Shown here: one piece after another, positions 27,959 to 37,202 of the stretch
Layout of the letters: each line of letters starts with the position of its first letter
How positions within the stretch are numbered: position 1 is the first letter of the stretch
Origin: Candidatus Sysuimicrobiota bacterium CSP1-3
GTDB lineage: Bacteria; Sysuimicrobiota; Sysuimicrobiia; Sysuimicrobiales; Humicultoraceae
Assembly: GCA_001443485.1 (NCBI GenBank)
Contig: LDXQ01000004.1
Span: 1 to 50,837 of the forward strand
Direction of reading: 5' to 3'
Length of the DNA stretch: 50,837 nucleotides
Translations under genes and position numbers: made by a program
Notes under the pieces: generated by a model
What the model was told of the DNA's origin: nothing
Seen by the model: the letters and a program-made list of their open reading frames with translations, nothing else
The model's database searches: none

Positions 27959-28758
27959 GCCGGCCTCCCGTCGCCGATGCGCCGGCGGATTTCCAGATAG
28001 GTCTCCGTGAACCCGGGCGTAAAGGTGTCCGGCAGCGTGCGGGGCCGGGGGAGCGGCACGCCGGCCTGATGGATCAGGCGACCGGGGCGGGGGCTCATCA
28101 CGTAGACGATGTCGGCCAGGAAGATGGCCTCCCGCAGGTCGTGCGTCACGAGAACCACCGTGAACCGGCGCTCCAGCCAGAGCTTCTGCAGCACCTGCCA
28201 GAGTTCTTCGCGCGTAAAGGCGTCCAGCGCGCCGAAGGGTTCATCCAGCAGCAGGAGTTCCGGATGGTGGATCAGGGCGCGGCAGAGGCTGACCCGCTGC
28301 TGCTGTCCGCCGGACATCTGCCAGGGGTGGCGGTGGCCGAATCCCTCAATTCCCACCGACGCCAGCAGCGCGTTGGCCTGGGCCACGTACTCCGATCGCT
28401 GGCTACGGAAGCGGCGCTTGTGCGGCTCGACGATCTCTAACGGCAGCAGCACATTGTCCAGCGTGCGGCGCCACGGGAGCAGGATGGGGTTCTGAAAGGC
28501 CATCCCTACGTTCTTCTGCGGGCCGCGCACCGGCGCGCCGCCCACGCGGACCTCGCCGCCGGTCGGCCGGAGCAGGCCGGCAAGCAACTTCAGGAGGGTG
28601 GTCTTGCCGCAGCCGCTGGGACCGGTGACGGCCACGAAAGCGCCCTGCGGGACGGTCAGGCTCACCTCTTCCACCGCGGCGACGACCTGTCCCTCATGCT
28701 CGTAACTGGCGCTGACGTGATCCAGGACCGCGAAGGAGTCCGTGGCGGCGGCGTTCAT
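27955..28758 (-). CDS. ABC transporter ATP-binding protein, SsuB/TauB type
   Basis: A 267-residue ATPase. Walker A GPSGCGKT at 46-53, Q-loop near [13 protein letters not shown], signature [15 protein letters not shown], Walker [13 protein letters not shown] and switch histidine in [13 protein letters not shown]. It powers the importer with the SsuC/TauC-type permease. The gene begins 69 bp after the binding protein stop. Annotation at family level is firm; nutrient not determined. Confidence 0.9.
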   Translation of the reverse strand: MNAAATDSFAVLDHVSASYEHEGQVVAAVEEVSLTVPQGAFVAVTGPSGCGKTTLLKLLAGLLRPTGGEVRVGGAPVRGPQKNVGMAFQNPILLPWRRTLDNVLLPLEIVEPHKRRFRSQRSEYVAQANALLASVGIEGFGHRHPWQMSGGQQQRVSLCRALIHHPELLLLDEPFGALDAFTREELWQVLQKLWLERRFTVVLVTHDLREAIFLADIVYVMSPRPGRLIHQAGVPLPRPRTLPDTFTPGFTETYLEIRRRIGDGRPA

Positions 28759-28827
28759 GGGGCCGGTCTCAAGAGGGAGAAATGCTGGGGCGGGGATGAC
28801 CGCGAGGTTCCCCGCCCCGACTTCTCA

Positions 28828-29874
<1,047 letters not shown>

Positions 29875-29970
29875 GCTGCTCCTCCCAACCGAGGGCGGAC
29901 GCCCCCAGAGATGTGGATTCACTAGTAATTCCTTCGCCTGTGACCGTATCCCTTGAGGGTCGGCGGGGGC

Positions 29971-29991
29971 ATCGGGCGCAGGCCCGATTTT
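29971..29991 (+). other. Hairpin with short T tail in a divergent intergenic region
   Basis: ATCGGGC-GCAG-GCCCGAT followed by TTT (29989-29991). It resembles a minimal intrinsic terminator, but no plus-strand gene ends before it. It may act as a transcript leader structure. Confidence 0.3.
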
Positions 29992-30072
29992 CGCGGACAG
30001 GTACGGAAACCGTCCGCCAGGAGTCTTCCCGGGCGCGCCATATCCGCTAACATGGAGCGGGAGACAAAACCC

Positions 30073-31383
30073 ATGGCGTCGTCACACAATCGGTCGCGCG
30101 CGGCGGCCCGCCTGCGCATCGTCATCCCGCTGCTGGTGGTCGCGGCGGGGATCTGGGCGGGGATCGTCTATCTGCGCAACGACCGCGCCAACCCCGATGT
30201 GCTCACGGCCTCCGGCACGATCGAGGCCTCACAGGTCAGCGCCGCCAGCAAGATCCCCGGGCGCATTCTGCGGCTGCACGCCGCCGAGGGTGATGTCGTG
30301 CGCGCCGGCACGCCACTCGTGACGATCGAGGGGCGCGAACTGCTGGCGCAGATCGATCAGGCGCGGGCGGCTGTGGACGCGGCGCGCGCCCGGCTGGCCC
30401 AGGCGCAGTCCGCGCTGGCGCTGCAGCAGCGGCTGCTGGAGGCGCAGATCGCCCAGGCGGAGGCGGGGGTCGATGCGGCGCGCACCCGTCTGGAGCAAGC
30501 GGAGGAGACGAGAGACCTCACCGCGCGGCAGGTCGCCGAGGGGGTGAGCCAGGCGGAGGCGGCGCTGGAGACGGCGCGCGCCAACAGCGAAGCGGCGAAG
30601 GTGAACCGCGACAAGGCCGCGCGCGACCTGGCCCGCCTGCAGGCCCTCTACCGGGACGGCGCGATCAGCGCGCAGCAGGTGGACGCCGCCCGCGCCGCCC
30701 ACGACGCCGCCCGCGCGCAGTACGAGGCGTCGCTGAAGGTCGTGCGGCAGGCGGAGGTAGCCCGGCAGCTGGCGCGCGTCAACCTCAAGCAGGTGGAGAT
30801 TCGCGAGCGTGACGTCGCCGCGGCGGAGGCGCAGGTGCGGCAGGCCGAGGCGGCGCTGCGCACGGCCCGCGCCGGGGAGGAGACGCTGGCCCAGCGCCGC
30901 GCGGACGTGGCCGCCGCGGCCGCGCAGGTGGCGCAGGCCGAAGCCGGCGTCCGGTTGCTCCTCACACAGCAAAAGAACCTGATCGTCACCTCGCCGATCG
31001 ACGGCGTCGTCATCGCCAAGCACGCCAGCGCAGGAGAGATCGTCGCCGCCGGCGCGCCCATCCTCACCGTGGCCGACCTCGACGCGGTCTGGGTGCGGCT
31101 CTTCATCCCCCTGCCGCATCTGGGAAAGGTCGGGCTGGGGCAGACGGTCGAGGTGCAGACCGACGCGTTCCCCGGCCGCACCTTCACCGGCACCGTCACC
31201 GAGATCGCGCAGCAGGCGGAATTTACACCGAAGAACGTCCAAACGCAGGAGGAGCGGGTGAAGCTCGTCTTCGCCGTGAAGGTGACCATCCCCAACCCCG
31301 GCCACCTCCTCAAGCCGGGCATGCCGGCGGACGCGGTGATCCGCACCGCGGCCAACCGGGAGACCACGCAAGGCAGCAAATGA
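30073..31383 (+). CDS. HlyD-family membrane-fusion/adaptor protein with long coiled coil
   Basis: A 436-residue periplasmic adaptor. A single N-terminal transmembrane helix (about residues 13-35) is followed by the split lipoyl start SAASKIPGRILRLHAAEGDVV. A long Ala/Glu/Arg-rich coiled coil (about residues 95-285, many AQAEA heptads) is followed by the second lipoyl half ITSPIDGVVIAKHASAGEIV-like and a beta-barrel VWVRLFIPLPHLGKVGLGQ. It should bridge the inner-membrane ABC complex to the outer envelope. I chose ATG at 30073 because GGGAG precedes it; an ATG at 30052 is in frame. ATGA overlap with the next gene. Confidence 0.85.
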   Translation: MASSHNRSRAAARLRIVIPLLVVAAGIWAGIVYLRNDRANPDVLTASGTIEASQVSAASKIPGRILRLHAAEGDVVRAGTPLVTIEGRELLAQIDQARAAVDAARARLAQAQSALALQQRLLEAQIAQAEAGVDAARTRLEQAEETRDLTARQVAEGVSQAEAALETARANSEAAKVNRDKAARDLARLQALYRDGAISAQQVDAARAAHDAARAQYEASLKVVRQAEVARQLARVNLKQVEIRERDVAAAEAQVRQAEAALRTARAGEETLAQRRADVAAAAAQVAQAEAGVRLLLTQQKNLIVTSPIDGVVIAKHASAGEIVAAGAPILTVADLDAVWVRLFIPLPHLGKVGLGQTVEVQTDAFPGRTFTGTVTEIAQQAEFTPKNVQTQEERVKLVFAVKVTIPNPGHLLKPGMPADAVIRTAANRETTQGSK

Positions 31384-32294
31384 TCGTCGTCGAAGGGCTG
31401 ACCAGGCGCTTCGGGCAGACCGTGGCGGTGGACGGCGTCTCTCTGGAGATCGCCCGCGGCGAGGTCTTTGGTTTGCTCGGGCCGGACGGCGCCGGGAAGA
31501 CCACGCTCTTCCGCCTGCTCTGCGCGATTCTGGAACCCAGCGCGGGTACGGCACGCATCGCGGGCGCGGACATCCGCACCGCATCGGAGCGGGTGAAAGC
31601 CTCGATCGGCTACGTGCCGCAGTCGTTTGCGCTGTGGCGCGACCTCACCGTGCTGGAGAACCTGCGGTTCATCGCCGAGACGTACGAGCTGCCCCGCGCG
31701 GCGATCGCCGAGCGCACGCAGCGCCTGCTCGCCTTCAGCCGGCTGGCCCCATTCGCGCGGCGGCAGGCGGAGTACCTCTCCGGGGGGATGCGGCAGAAGC
31801 TGGCGCTGGCCGCGGCGCTGATCCACGAACCGGAGGTCCTGCTGCTGGACGAGCCGACGACGGGCGTGGACCCGGTCTCGCGCCGCGAGTTCTGGCAGAT
31901 CCTCTACGAGCTCAACCAGCAGGGAAAGACCGTGGTCATCGCCACCCCGTACATGGACGAGGCGGAGCGCTGCACGCGGGTGGCACTGATGCACCAGGGG
32001 CGCATCCTCAGCGTCGGGCCGCCGGCGGCGGTCAAAGCGCAACTGGAGGGCGTCCTCCTGGAGGTCGTCGCCGCGCCGCGGCGGGCGGCCCTGGCCGCGG
32101 CGCGGCTGATGCCCGAGGTGCGCCAGGGGACCGTCTTTGGAGAGAGCCTGCACCTGCTGGTCTCCGACGCGGCGGCGGCGCCCCGCATCCGGGAGCGGTT
32201 GGCGGCGGCGGGCATCACGGTGCAGGAGATCCGTCCGATCGAGCCCTCGCTCGAGGATGTCTTCGTCTCGCTGATGACGGCGCGGAGGACGTGA
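31380..32294 (+). CDS. ABC exporter ATPase 1 (YbhF/DrrA type)
   Basis: A 304-residue ATPase. Walker A GPDGAGKT at 34-41, Q-loop YVPQSFALWRDLTV, signature LSGGMRQKLALA, Walker B VLLLDEPTTGVD. The aspartate in the Walker A (GPD instead of GPN/S) is a variant seen in YhiH/YbhF-like first ATPase domains. A C-terminal DrrA-type extension with EPSLEDVFVSLM follows. It overlaps HlyD (ATGA) and the second ATPase (TGATG). In E. coli YbhF and RbbA the two ATPase domains are one chain; here they are separate genes. Confidence 0.88.
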   Translation: MIVVEGLTRRFGQTVAVDGVSLEIARGEVFGLLGPDGAGKTTLFRLLCAILEPSAGTARIAGADIRTASERVKASIGYVPQSFALWRDLTVLENLRFIAETYELPRAAIAERTQRLLAFSRLAPFARRQAEYLSGGMRQKLALAAALIHEPEVLLLDEPTTGVDPVSRREFWQILYELNQQGKTVVIATPYMDEAERCTRVALMHQGRILSVGPPAAVKAQLEGVLLEVVAAPRRAALAAARLMPEVRQGTVFGESLHLLVSDAAAAPRIRERLAAAGITVQEIRPIEPSLEDVFVSLMTARRT

Positions 32295-33277
32295 TGGCGG
32301 CGCGCGCACCGGTCGACGACCCGGCCGTCGAAGCCCGCGGGCTGACGAAGCGCTTCGGCGCCTTCGTCGCCGTGGACCACATTGACCTGACGATTGCCCG
32401 GGGCGAGATCTTCGGATTCCTCGGCCCCAACGGCGCTGGCAAGACGACGACCATCCGGATGCTCTGCGGCCTGATGCCGCCCAGCGAGGGGACGGTGCGG
32501 GTGCTGGGCCTTGACGTGCGGCGGGACCCCGAGGGAATCAAGGGGCGCATCGGGTACATGGGGCAGCGTTCCAGTATGTACGATGACCTCACCGTCGGCG
32601 AACTGCTGAACTTCTACGGCCGGATCTACGGCCTGCCGGCCGACGAGCGGCGGCACGAGGTGCACGCCTGGATCGAGCAGGCGGGGCTGCTGGGCCGGGA
32701 ACGGCAGTTGGTGGGGACGCTCTCCGGCGGGTGGCGGCAGCGACTGGCCCTGGGCTGCGCCATCCTGCACCGGCCCGAACTCCTGTTGCTGGACGAGCCC
32801 ACCTCGGGCACCGACCCCGTGCAGCGGCGTGAGTTCTGGGAGTTGATCTACCGCTTCGCCGACGAAGGGACGACCGTCCTCGTGACGACGCACTACATGG
32901 ATGAGGCGGAACACTGCACGACCCTGGGCTTCATCCACGGCGGCCGCATCATCGCCCAGGGGAGCCCGGCGCAGATCAAGGCCACGGCGATGCGCGGTGG
33001 GCTGCTGGAGGTGCTGGCCGATCCCTGGATGGAGGCGCTGGCGGCGCTGCGGGGTGTCCCCGCGGTGCGGGACGCGGCGCTCCACGGAGTAGCCATCCAC
33101 GCCGTGGTGGACGATCCCCGCGCGGCGGCGCCGCAGGTCGCCGCGGCGCTGCGGGCGCACGGCGTGCAGGTGCGGCGGATCGCGGAGCGCGGCCCTTCGC
33201 TGGAGGACGTCTTCGTCTCGCTGGTGGAACCCGAGCGGGAAGCCGCCGGGACAAACGCGGGAGCCGGCCGTGCGTAG
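32294..33277 (+). CDS. ABC exporter ATPase 2 (YbhF/DrrA type)
   Basis: A 327-residue ATPase starting at 32294, overlapping the stop of ATPase 1. Walker A GPNGAGKT at 44-51, Q-loop YMGQRSSMYDDLTV, signature LSGGWRQRLALG, Walker B LLLLDEPTSGTD and switch VTTHYMDEAEH. The C-terminus again carries PSLEDVFVSLVEPE. It resembles ATPase 1 in layout and likely pairs with it as a heterodimer, as the two halves of YbhF do. It overlaps the permease gene by 8 bp. Confidence 0.88.
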   Translation: MAARAPVDDPAVEARGLTKRFGAFVAVDHIDLTIARGEIFGFLGPNGAGKTTTIRMLCGLMPPSEGTVRVLGLDVRRDPEGIKGRIGYMGQRSSMYDDLTVGELLNFYGRIYGLPADERRHEVHAWIEQAGLLGRERQLVGTLSGGWRQRLALGCAILHRPELLLLDEPTSGTDPVQRREFWELIYRFADEGTTVLVTTHYMDEAEHCTTLGFIHGGRIIAQGSPAQIKATAMRGGLLEVLADPWMEALAALRGVPAVRDAALHGVAIHAVVDDPRAAAPQVAAALRAHGVQVRRIAERGPSLEDVFVSLVEPEREAAGTNAGAGRA

Positions 33278-34397
33278 GCGCCTGGCGGCCATCATCATCA
33301 AGGAATTCGTCCAGCTGGTGCGCGACCCGCGCACCCTGGCGCTGGCGCTGCTCATGCCGGTCATTCAATTGCTGCTCTTCGGCTACGCCATCACCACCGA
33401 GGTCGAGCACCTGCCGACCGTCATCTTCGACCAGTCGCAGAGCCAGGAGAGCCGGGCGCTGATCCAGCGCTTCGTCAACTCGCGCTTCTTTGACGTCACC
33501 GCCCGGGCGGCCAATCTGCGGGAGGTGCAATCGCAGATCGACGGCGGCCGGGCGCGCGTGGGCATCGTCATCCCGCCCGACTTCGCCGCATCACTGCAGG
33601 CCGGGCGGCAGGCGCAGGTGCAGGTCATCGTGGATGCCTCGGATCCCCTGGTGGCCCGCAGCGCGCTGTCCACCGCGGAGGCGATTGGTCAGGTGGCCTC
33701 GCTAGAGATCGTGGGGCAGCTGCTCGCCCGGTCGGGGACGCCCAATGACGAGCTGCCGCTGGAGATTCGCACCCGCGCCTGGTACAACCCGGACCTGCGG
33801 AGCGTCAACTTCATGGTGCCGGGCCTCCTGGCGGTCGTGCTGCAGATGCTGACGATGATGCTCACCGCGGTGGCCATTGTGCGCGAGCGCGAGCTGGGCA
33901 CGCTGGAGCAGCTGGTGGCCACGCCGATCCGCAAGACCGAACTGATGCTGGGAAAGATCCTCCCTTACGTCACTCTGGGGTACGTGGACATCACGCTGGC
34001 CCTGCTCATTGCCGCCTACTGGTTCCGGGTGCCCATCCGCGGCAGCCTGGTCCTGCTCTACGCCCTCGCCCTGATCTTTTACCTGGCGACGCTCGGCCAG
34101 GGGATCCTGATCTCCACTGTCTCGCGCACGCAGCGGCAGGCGATGCAGGGCTCGTTCTTCCTCTTCCTGCCCACGATCCTGCTCTCCGGCTTCATGTTCC
34201 CGCGGGAGGGCATGCCGCTCGTGATTCAATGGATCGGCTATGCTTTGCCGTTGACGTACTTTCTCGTCATCGTGCGCGGTATCATCCTTAAAGGGATCGG
34301 CTTCATGGAACTCAGCAACCAGATCATTCCCCTGGCCATCCTCGGCCTGATCTTCTTTACGGTCAGCGTGCTGCGCTTCCAGAAGCGGCTGGAATAA
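33270..34397 (+). CDS. ABC-2 type exporter permease
   Basis: A 375-residue permease of the YhhJ/YbhR family. An N-terminal transmembrane helix (about 22-42) is followed by a large extracytoplasmic domain (about 43-180), then five transmembrane segments, including the ABC-2 motif RERELGTLEQLVATPIRKTE. GTG at 33270 overlaps the ATPase stop. Related systems export drugs or lipids through two permeases; only one is found here, so it may form a homodimer, or its partner lies elsewhere. Confidence 0.87.
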   Translation: MRRRLAAIIIKEFVQLVRDPRTLALALLMPVIQLLLFGYAITTEVEHLPTVIFDQSQSQESRALIQRFVNSRFFDVTARAANLREVQSQIDGGRARVGIVIPPDFAASLQAGRQAQVQVIVDASDPLVARSALSTAEAIGQVASLEIVGQLLARSGTPNDELPLEIRTRAWYNPDLRSVNFMVPGLLAVVLQMLTMMLTAVAIVRERELGTLEQLVATPIRKTELMLGKILPYVTLGYVDITLALLIAAYWFRVPIRGSLVLLYALALIFYLATLGQGILISTVSRTQRQAMQGSFFLFLPTILLSGFMFPREGMPLVIQWIGYALPLTYFLVIVRGIILKGIGFMELSNQIIPLAILGLIFFTVSVLRFQKRLE

Positions 34398-34398
34398 T

Positions 34399-34548
34399 TC
34401 GCAGGGTCCACCCGCCGTCCTCGGTGCACGGCTGGGCATCACCTACCGGGTGCGCATCGCGCTCGACCGGCAGGACGCGCGGCTGCGCTGGAATATGACC
34501 GCCGCGGTGACCATCGAACCGCGGGCCGGCGGCCCGGCCCAACGGTAG
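34399..34548 (+). pseudogene. Fragment resembling a HlyD-type adaptor C-terminus
   Basis: An open stretch without start codon encodes LGITYRVRIALDRQDARLRW, then NMTAAVTIEPR before TAG at 34546-34548. The pattern of a periplasmic-adaptor beta-barrel end (V.I.LD.PD.RLR.GMTA.V.I) is recognisable. The rest of the protein is absent and the permease stop is directly upstream. It looks like the remnant of a deleted gene. Similarity is judged by eye and the stretch is short. Confidence 0.4.
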
Positions 34549-34590
34549 TCCGGCGGACGGATCAGGCGGTCACCTGAGAGGAATCAGCTC

Positions 34591-34869
34591 ATGGCCCGAT
34601 TCAGGCGGCATTCGCGAGCAGGTAGCGTGGGCATGGAGGGACATGCCCACATGCCTTCGGACCGCACGTCCATATTGGGTGGCTTCCGCGGTGCCGGCGA
34701 ACCGCATAGGTTTCACCGCGAAGTCCTCTATGGATTGCGGCATGAGCGGGAGCTGATGACCCGGAGCGTGCGGGAGCACCGCAGGGCGTTCGTCCGTGCT
34801 CGCACAGAGGCGAGGCGGCACGGGCGGCAGCTGCTGAAGGTCCTCGACAACCTCCCCCGCCCGGTCTAA
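34591..34869 (+). CDS. Small basic hypothetical protein
   Basis: A 92-residue protein rich in Arg and His, without membrane segments. The ATG at 34591 follows GAGGAA at good spacing. The middle part (HREVLYGLRHERELMTRSVR) and the end (QLLKVLDNLPRPV) look helical. Antisense frames here have no ribosome site. I do not recognise it; nucleic acid binding is possible from charge alone. Confidence 0.45.
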   Translation: MARFRRHSRAGSVGMEGHAHMPSDRTSILGGFRGAGEPHRFHREVLYGLRHERELMTRSVREHRRAFVRARTEARRHGRQLLKVLDNLPRPV

Positions 34870-34917
34870 AGTTTTCCACGGACCGCATTCCGCTGATCCC
34901 CTGATGGAGGAGCGCTA

Positions 34918-35337
34918 ATGGACGAGCGCCGAGACTCGAACCGCGTTGTCGGAGGGTTGGTGCTGCTGGGGTTAGGGTTGATTTTCCTCCTCAGCAACTT
35001 CGGGTACTTCCCGTCCGGCCTGTGGGGACGCTGGTGGCCGCTGATTCTGATCGCCATCGGCCTGATCATTTTGCTCCGGCGGCCGGAGCCCACGACGATA
35101 CCCCCGGAACCGCCGTTTCCGCCCGGCGAGACCCCGCCCGGTCTGCCCCCGGCGCCGCCCGCGCCTCCGACGACCGCACACCGGCGGGATTTCCCCACCG
35201 GGGCGATCATCTTGATCGGGCTGGGCTTGGCCTTTCTGCTCGAGGACGTCATCGGCGGGAACGCCTTCCCCGCGCTCGTCCTGATCGCGATTGGAGCGGC
35301 GCTGCTGCTGCGCGACTGGAATCGGCGGAGCCGATGA
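34918..35337 (+). CDS. LiaF-like membrane protein (DUF5668-type repeats)
   Basis: A 139-residue membrane protein with two similar helical hairpins: GGLVLLGLGLIFLLSNFGYF plus a WWPLILIAIGLIILL, then a proline-rich linker (PPEPPFPPGETPPG) and a second pair (TGAIILIGLGLAFLLED, ALVLIAIGAALLL). This internal duplication is typical for the LiaF transmembrane/DUF5668 domain, linked to envelope stress sensing. GGAGGAGCGCTA precedes the ATG. It overlaps the next tiny frame (ATGA). Confidence 0.75.
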   Translation: MDERRDSNRVVGGLVLLGLGLIFLLSNFGYFPSGLWGRWWPLILIAIGLIILLRRPEPTTIPPEPPFPPGETPPGLPPAPPAPPTTAHRRDFPTGAIILIGLGLAFLLEDVIGGNAFPALVLIAIGAALLLRDWNRRSR

Positions 35338-35420
35338 ACCGGGTGAACGCGATCACGCTGCTGCTGACCATCGTCATCGTCGGCGTGGTCGTGGTGTGCA
35401 GTCAGCGCCGGCGATCCTGA
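35334..35420 (+). CDS. 28-residue single-pass membrane peptide
   Basis: A start ATG overlapping the LiaF-like stop (ATGA) begins a 28-residue peptide: a polar head, a strongly hydrophobic stretch ITLLLTIVIVGVVVV, then CSQRRRS. Positive charges after the helix fit an N-out or lipid-bound orientation. Translation would be coupled to the LiaF-like gene. Its small size makes chance occurrence possible. Confidence 0.5.
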   Translation: MNRVNAITLLLTIVIVGVVVVCSQRRRS

Positions 35421-35490
35421 TCTACCTTGGCCTGGTGCGCATCGTGCGCTACTTCAGCGCATGACAGAATCTGAGAAAGGGGAGACGACA

Positions 35491-35739
35491 ATGACGCAGG
35501 TGCGGGAGAGGATTCAGGTGACGGGCGACAAGCTCGTGGAGACGATCAAGAAGCTGGTGCACGAGGGCAACGTGCGCAAGCTGATCATCCGGGACGGGGA
35601 GCGCACCGTGATGGAGATTCCCCTGACCGTGGCCGCGGTCGGCGTACTGGCCGCGCCTCTGCTGGCGGCCATCGGCGCCTTCGCGGCGCTGGCCAGCGAC
35701 TACACGCTGGAGGTCGAGCGGAGGGGAGAGAAGAAGTAG
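35491..35739 (+). CDS. DUF4342 family protein
   Basis: An 82-residue protein starting at 35491, with GGGGAG six bases upstream; an in-frame ATG at 35461 lacks this. The pattern RIQVTGDKLVETIKKLVHEG, then RKLIIRDGERTVMEIPLTV, a glycine/alanine-rich hydrophobic segment, and a charged end matches DUF4342. Family function is unknown. It clusters with the LiaF-like protein and ends with a strong hairpin terminator. Confidence 0.8.
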   Translation: MTQVRERIQVTGDKLVETIKKLVHEGNVRKLIIRDGERTVMEIPLTVAAVGVLAAPLLAAIGAFAALASDYTLEVERRGEKK

Positions 35740-35763
35740 GGCGCCGGACTGCGCACTGGAATC

Positions 35764-35791
35764 TCAGCCCCGGCCGGTCGGTCGGGGCTGA
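35764..35791 (+). terminator. Hairpin terminator after DUF4342
   Basis: A perfect 9-bp stem TCAGCCCCG / CGGGGCTGA with a 10-base loop, 24 bp after the DUF4342 stop. A short T-rich CTTCGTT follows. It separates the envelope genes from the channel gene promoter. Confidence 0.7.
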
Positions 35792-35797
35792 CTTCGT

Positions 35798-35803
35798 TAT
35801 AAT
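35798..35803 (+). promoter_or_regulatory. TATAAT box six bases before the channel ATG (leaderless promoter)
   Basis: A consensus TATAAT ends seven bases before the A of ATG 35810. The predicted transcription start therefore falls on or next to the start codon, giving a leaderless mRNA. No ribosome site precedes the ATG, and no -35 box is clear. Confidence 0.6.
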
Positions 35804-35809
35804 CGCTGC

Positions 35810-36895
35810 ATGAGGTTGCTGGCGTTGCTCGCCGGCGTGTCCATCATCCTGGTGATCCTCTGGGATGGGTTCGAGGCCGTCGTCCTGCCGCGGCGGGTGG
35901 CGCGCCGGCTGCGCCTCGTCCGCCTGGTGGTCCGCGCCACGTGGCGGTTCTGGGCCGCGGTCGGGCGGCGACTCCCCGCGGGCCACCGCCGTGAGACCTA
36001 CCTCAGTTATTACGGCCCCCTCCTGTTAATCGTGCTCCTGGCGACCTGGGCGGCCGGGTTGGTCTTCGGCTTTGCCCTGGTCCACTGGGGGCTGGGATCA
36101 CAACTGAGCGATCCCGAGTGGCCGGTGAGCTTCGCCACCGATCTCTACATCAGCGGGACGACCTTCTTCACGCTGGGCCTGGGGGACGTCGCCCCGCGCT
36201 CCTGGGCGGCACGCTTCGTCACGGTGGCCGAGGCCGGCATCGGCTTCGGGTTTCTGGCGCTCGTGGTCGGCTATCTGCCCGTCTTCTACAACGCCTTTGC
36301 CCAGCGCGAAACGCGCATCACCATGCTCGACGAGTGGGCAGGGTCCCCGCCGACGGCCGCGGGGCTGCTCTGGCGGCTGGCCCGGGACAAGAGCGTGCCG
36401 GCGATGGCCGCCTTCCTGCGGGAATGGGAGCAGTGGTGCGCGGAGCTGCTGGAGAGCCATCTGTCCTATCCGGTGCTGGCCTACTTCCGCTCGCAGCACG
36501 GCAACCAGTCCTGGCTCGCCGGGCTGACGATGGTGCTGGACACCTGCGCCTTCGTGCTCGCGGCGGTCGAAGAGGCGCCCCGGCGGGAGGCCTGGCTGAC
36601 CTTCGCCATGGCCCGCCACACGGCGGTTGACCTCTGTCAGGTCTTTGAGACCCCCCCGACCCTCCTGCCGGCCGACCGCCTGCCGGCCGCGGATCTGACG
36701 CGGATGCGGACGATGCTGCGCGAGGCGGGGCTCTCCGTACACGAAGACGCCGACATGGAACAGCGGTTGGCGGAGTCGCGCCGGATGTACGAACCCTACG
36801 TGCACGCGCTCTCCATTCGCCTGCTGGTGCCGCTGCCGGGCTGGATCCCAGTGCCGGGGGCCCGCGACAACTGGCAGCGCTCACCCTGGCGCTGA
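35810..36895 (+). CDS. Potassium-channel-like membrane protein
   Basis: A 361-residue protein. An N-terminal hydrophobic segment (3-19) is followed by a basic stretch, then a transmembrane helix (70-91), a pore helix with the selectivity-filter-like TTFFTLGLGDV (118-127) and another transmembrane helix (about 140-158). In classical channels the filter is T-V-G-Y-G-D; here TLGLGD, so ion selectivity may differ. The C-terminal 190 residues are cytoplasmic and helical, unlike RCK/TrkA domains, so gating input is unknown. The gene is isolated between two hairpins and appears leaderless. Confidence 0.8.
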   Translation: MRLLALLAGVSIILVILWDGFEAVVLPRRVARRLRLVRLVVRATWRFWAAVGRRLPAGHRRETYLSYYGPLLLIVLLATWAAGLVFGFALVHWGLGSQLSDPEWPVSFATDLYISGTTFFTLGLGDVAPRSWAARFVTVAEAGIGFGFLALVVGYLPVFYNAFAQRETRITMLDEWAGSPPTAAGLLWRLARDKSVPAMAAFLREWEQWCAELLESHLSYPVLAYFRSQHGNQSWLAGLTMVLDTCAFVLAAVEEAPRREAWLTFAMARHTAVDLCQVFETPPTLLPADRLPAADLTRMRTMLREAGLSVHEDADMEQRLAESRRMYEPYVHALSIRLLVPLPGWIPVPGARDNWQRSPWR

Positions 36896-36906
36896 TTCCC
36901 CGCGGG

Positions 36907-36929
36907 GGGGTCTTCCGCCGGAAGGCCCC
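36907..36929. terminator. Hairpin between convergent genes, probable bidirectional terminator
   Basis: A 10-bp stem, GGGGTCTTCC / GGAAGGCCCC (one T-G pair), with loop GCC, lies in the 37-bp gap between the channel stop and the convergent zinc ribbon stop. No T-run, as often in high-GC genomes. Confidence 0.55.
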
Positions 36930-36932
36930 GGG

Positions 36933-37139
36933 TTAGCCGACGGCGGTGGTGGGGAGGATGTGGAATGTGGTCTTGGTATATCGGGCCACCGTTCCGCAAT
37001 TGGGGCAGGTCAGTTCGTGCTGCTGGTCGACCTCGATCTCATACACGGCGGAGGTCAGCCGGAATCCCGTGGGCACGGGCGAGCCGCAATTCTTGCAGGT
37101 CACGTAGAGGAGTTCGGGTTCTTCCCGCAGGTTGTCCAT
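36933..37139 (-). CDS. Small zinc-ribbon protein
   Basis: A 68-residue protein with two CxxC knuckles: Cys15/Cys18 (VTCKNCGSPV) and Cys45/Cys48 (LTCPNCGTVA), spaced as in a zinc ribbon. No enzyme domain. The ATG at 37139 has no strong ribosome site. It lies 63 bp downstream of the peptide importer permease and could be cotranscribed. Role unknown; nucleic acid or protein binding are the usual options. Confidence 0.65.
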   Translation of the reverse strand: MDNLREEPELLYVTCKNCGSPVPTGFRLTSAVYEIEVDQQHELTCPNCGTVARYTKTTFHILPTTAVG

Positions 37140-37202
37140 CGGACACCGGTGCGCGTGCTGGGGGTTCTTTCTGTGACGGGTGGGCGAGTCCTGCCCGGCC
37201 CT

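Noticed and set aside
29880-30060. Possible thiamine riboswitch before the NMT1-like operon
   Set aside because: Read on the minus strand, the region lacks the CTGAGA and ACCTGATC-type conserved bases of TPP riboswitches.
30343-30960. Repetitive GC-rich DNA in the HlyD gene as a possible repeat element
   Set aside because: The repetition comes from Ala/Glu/Gln/Arg codons of a coiled coil; there are no exact repeat units.
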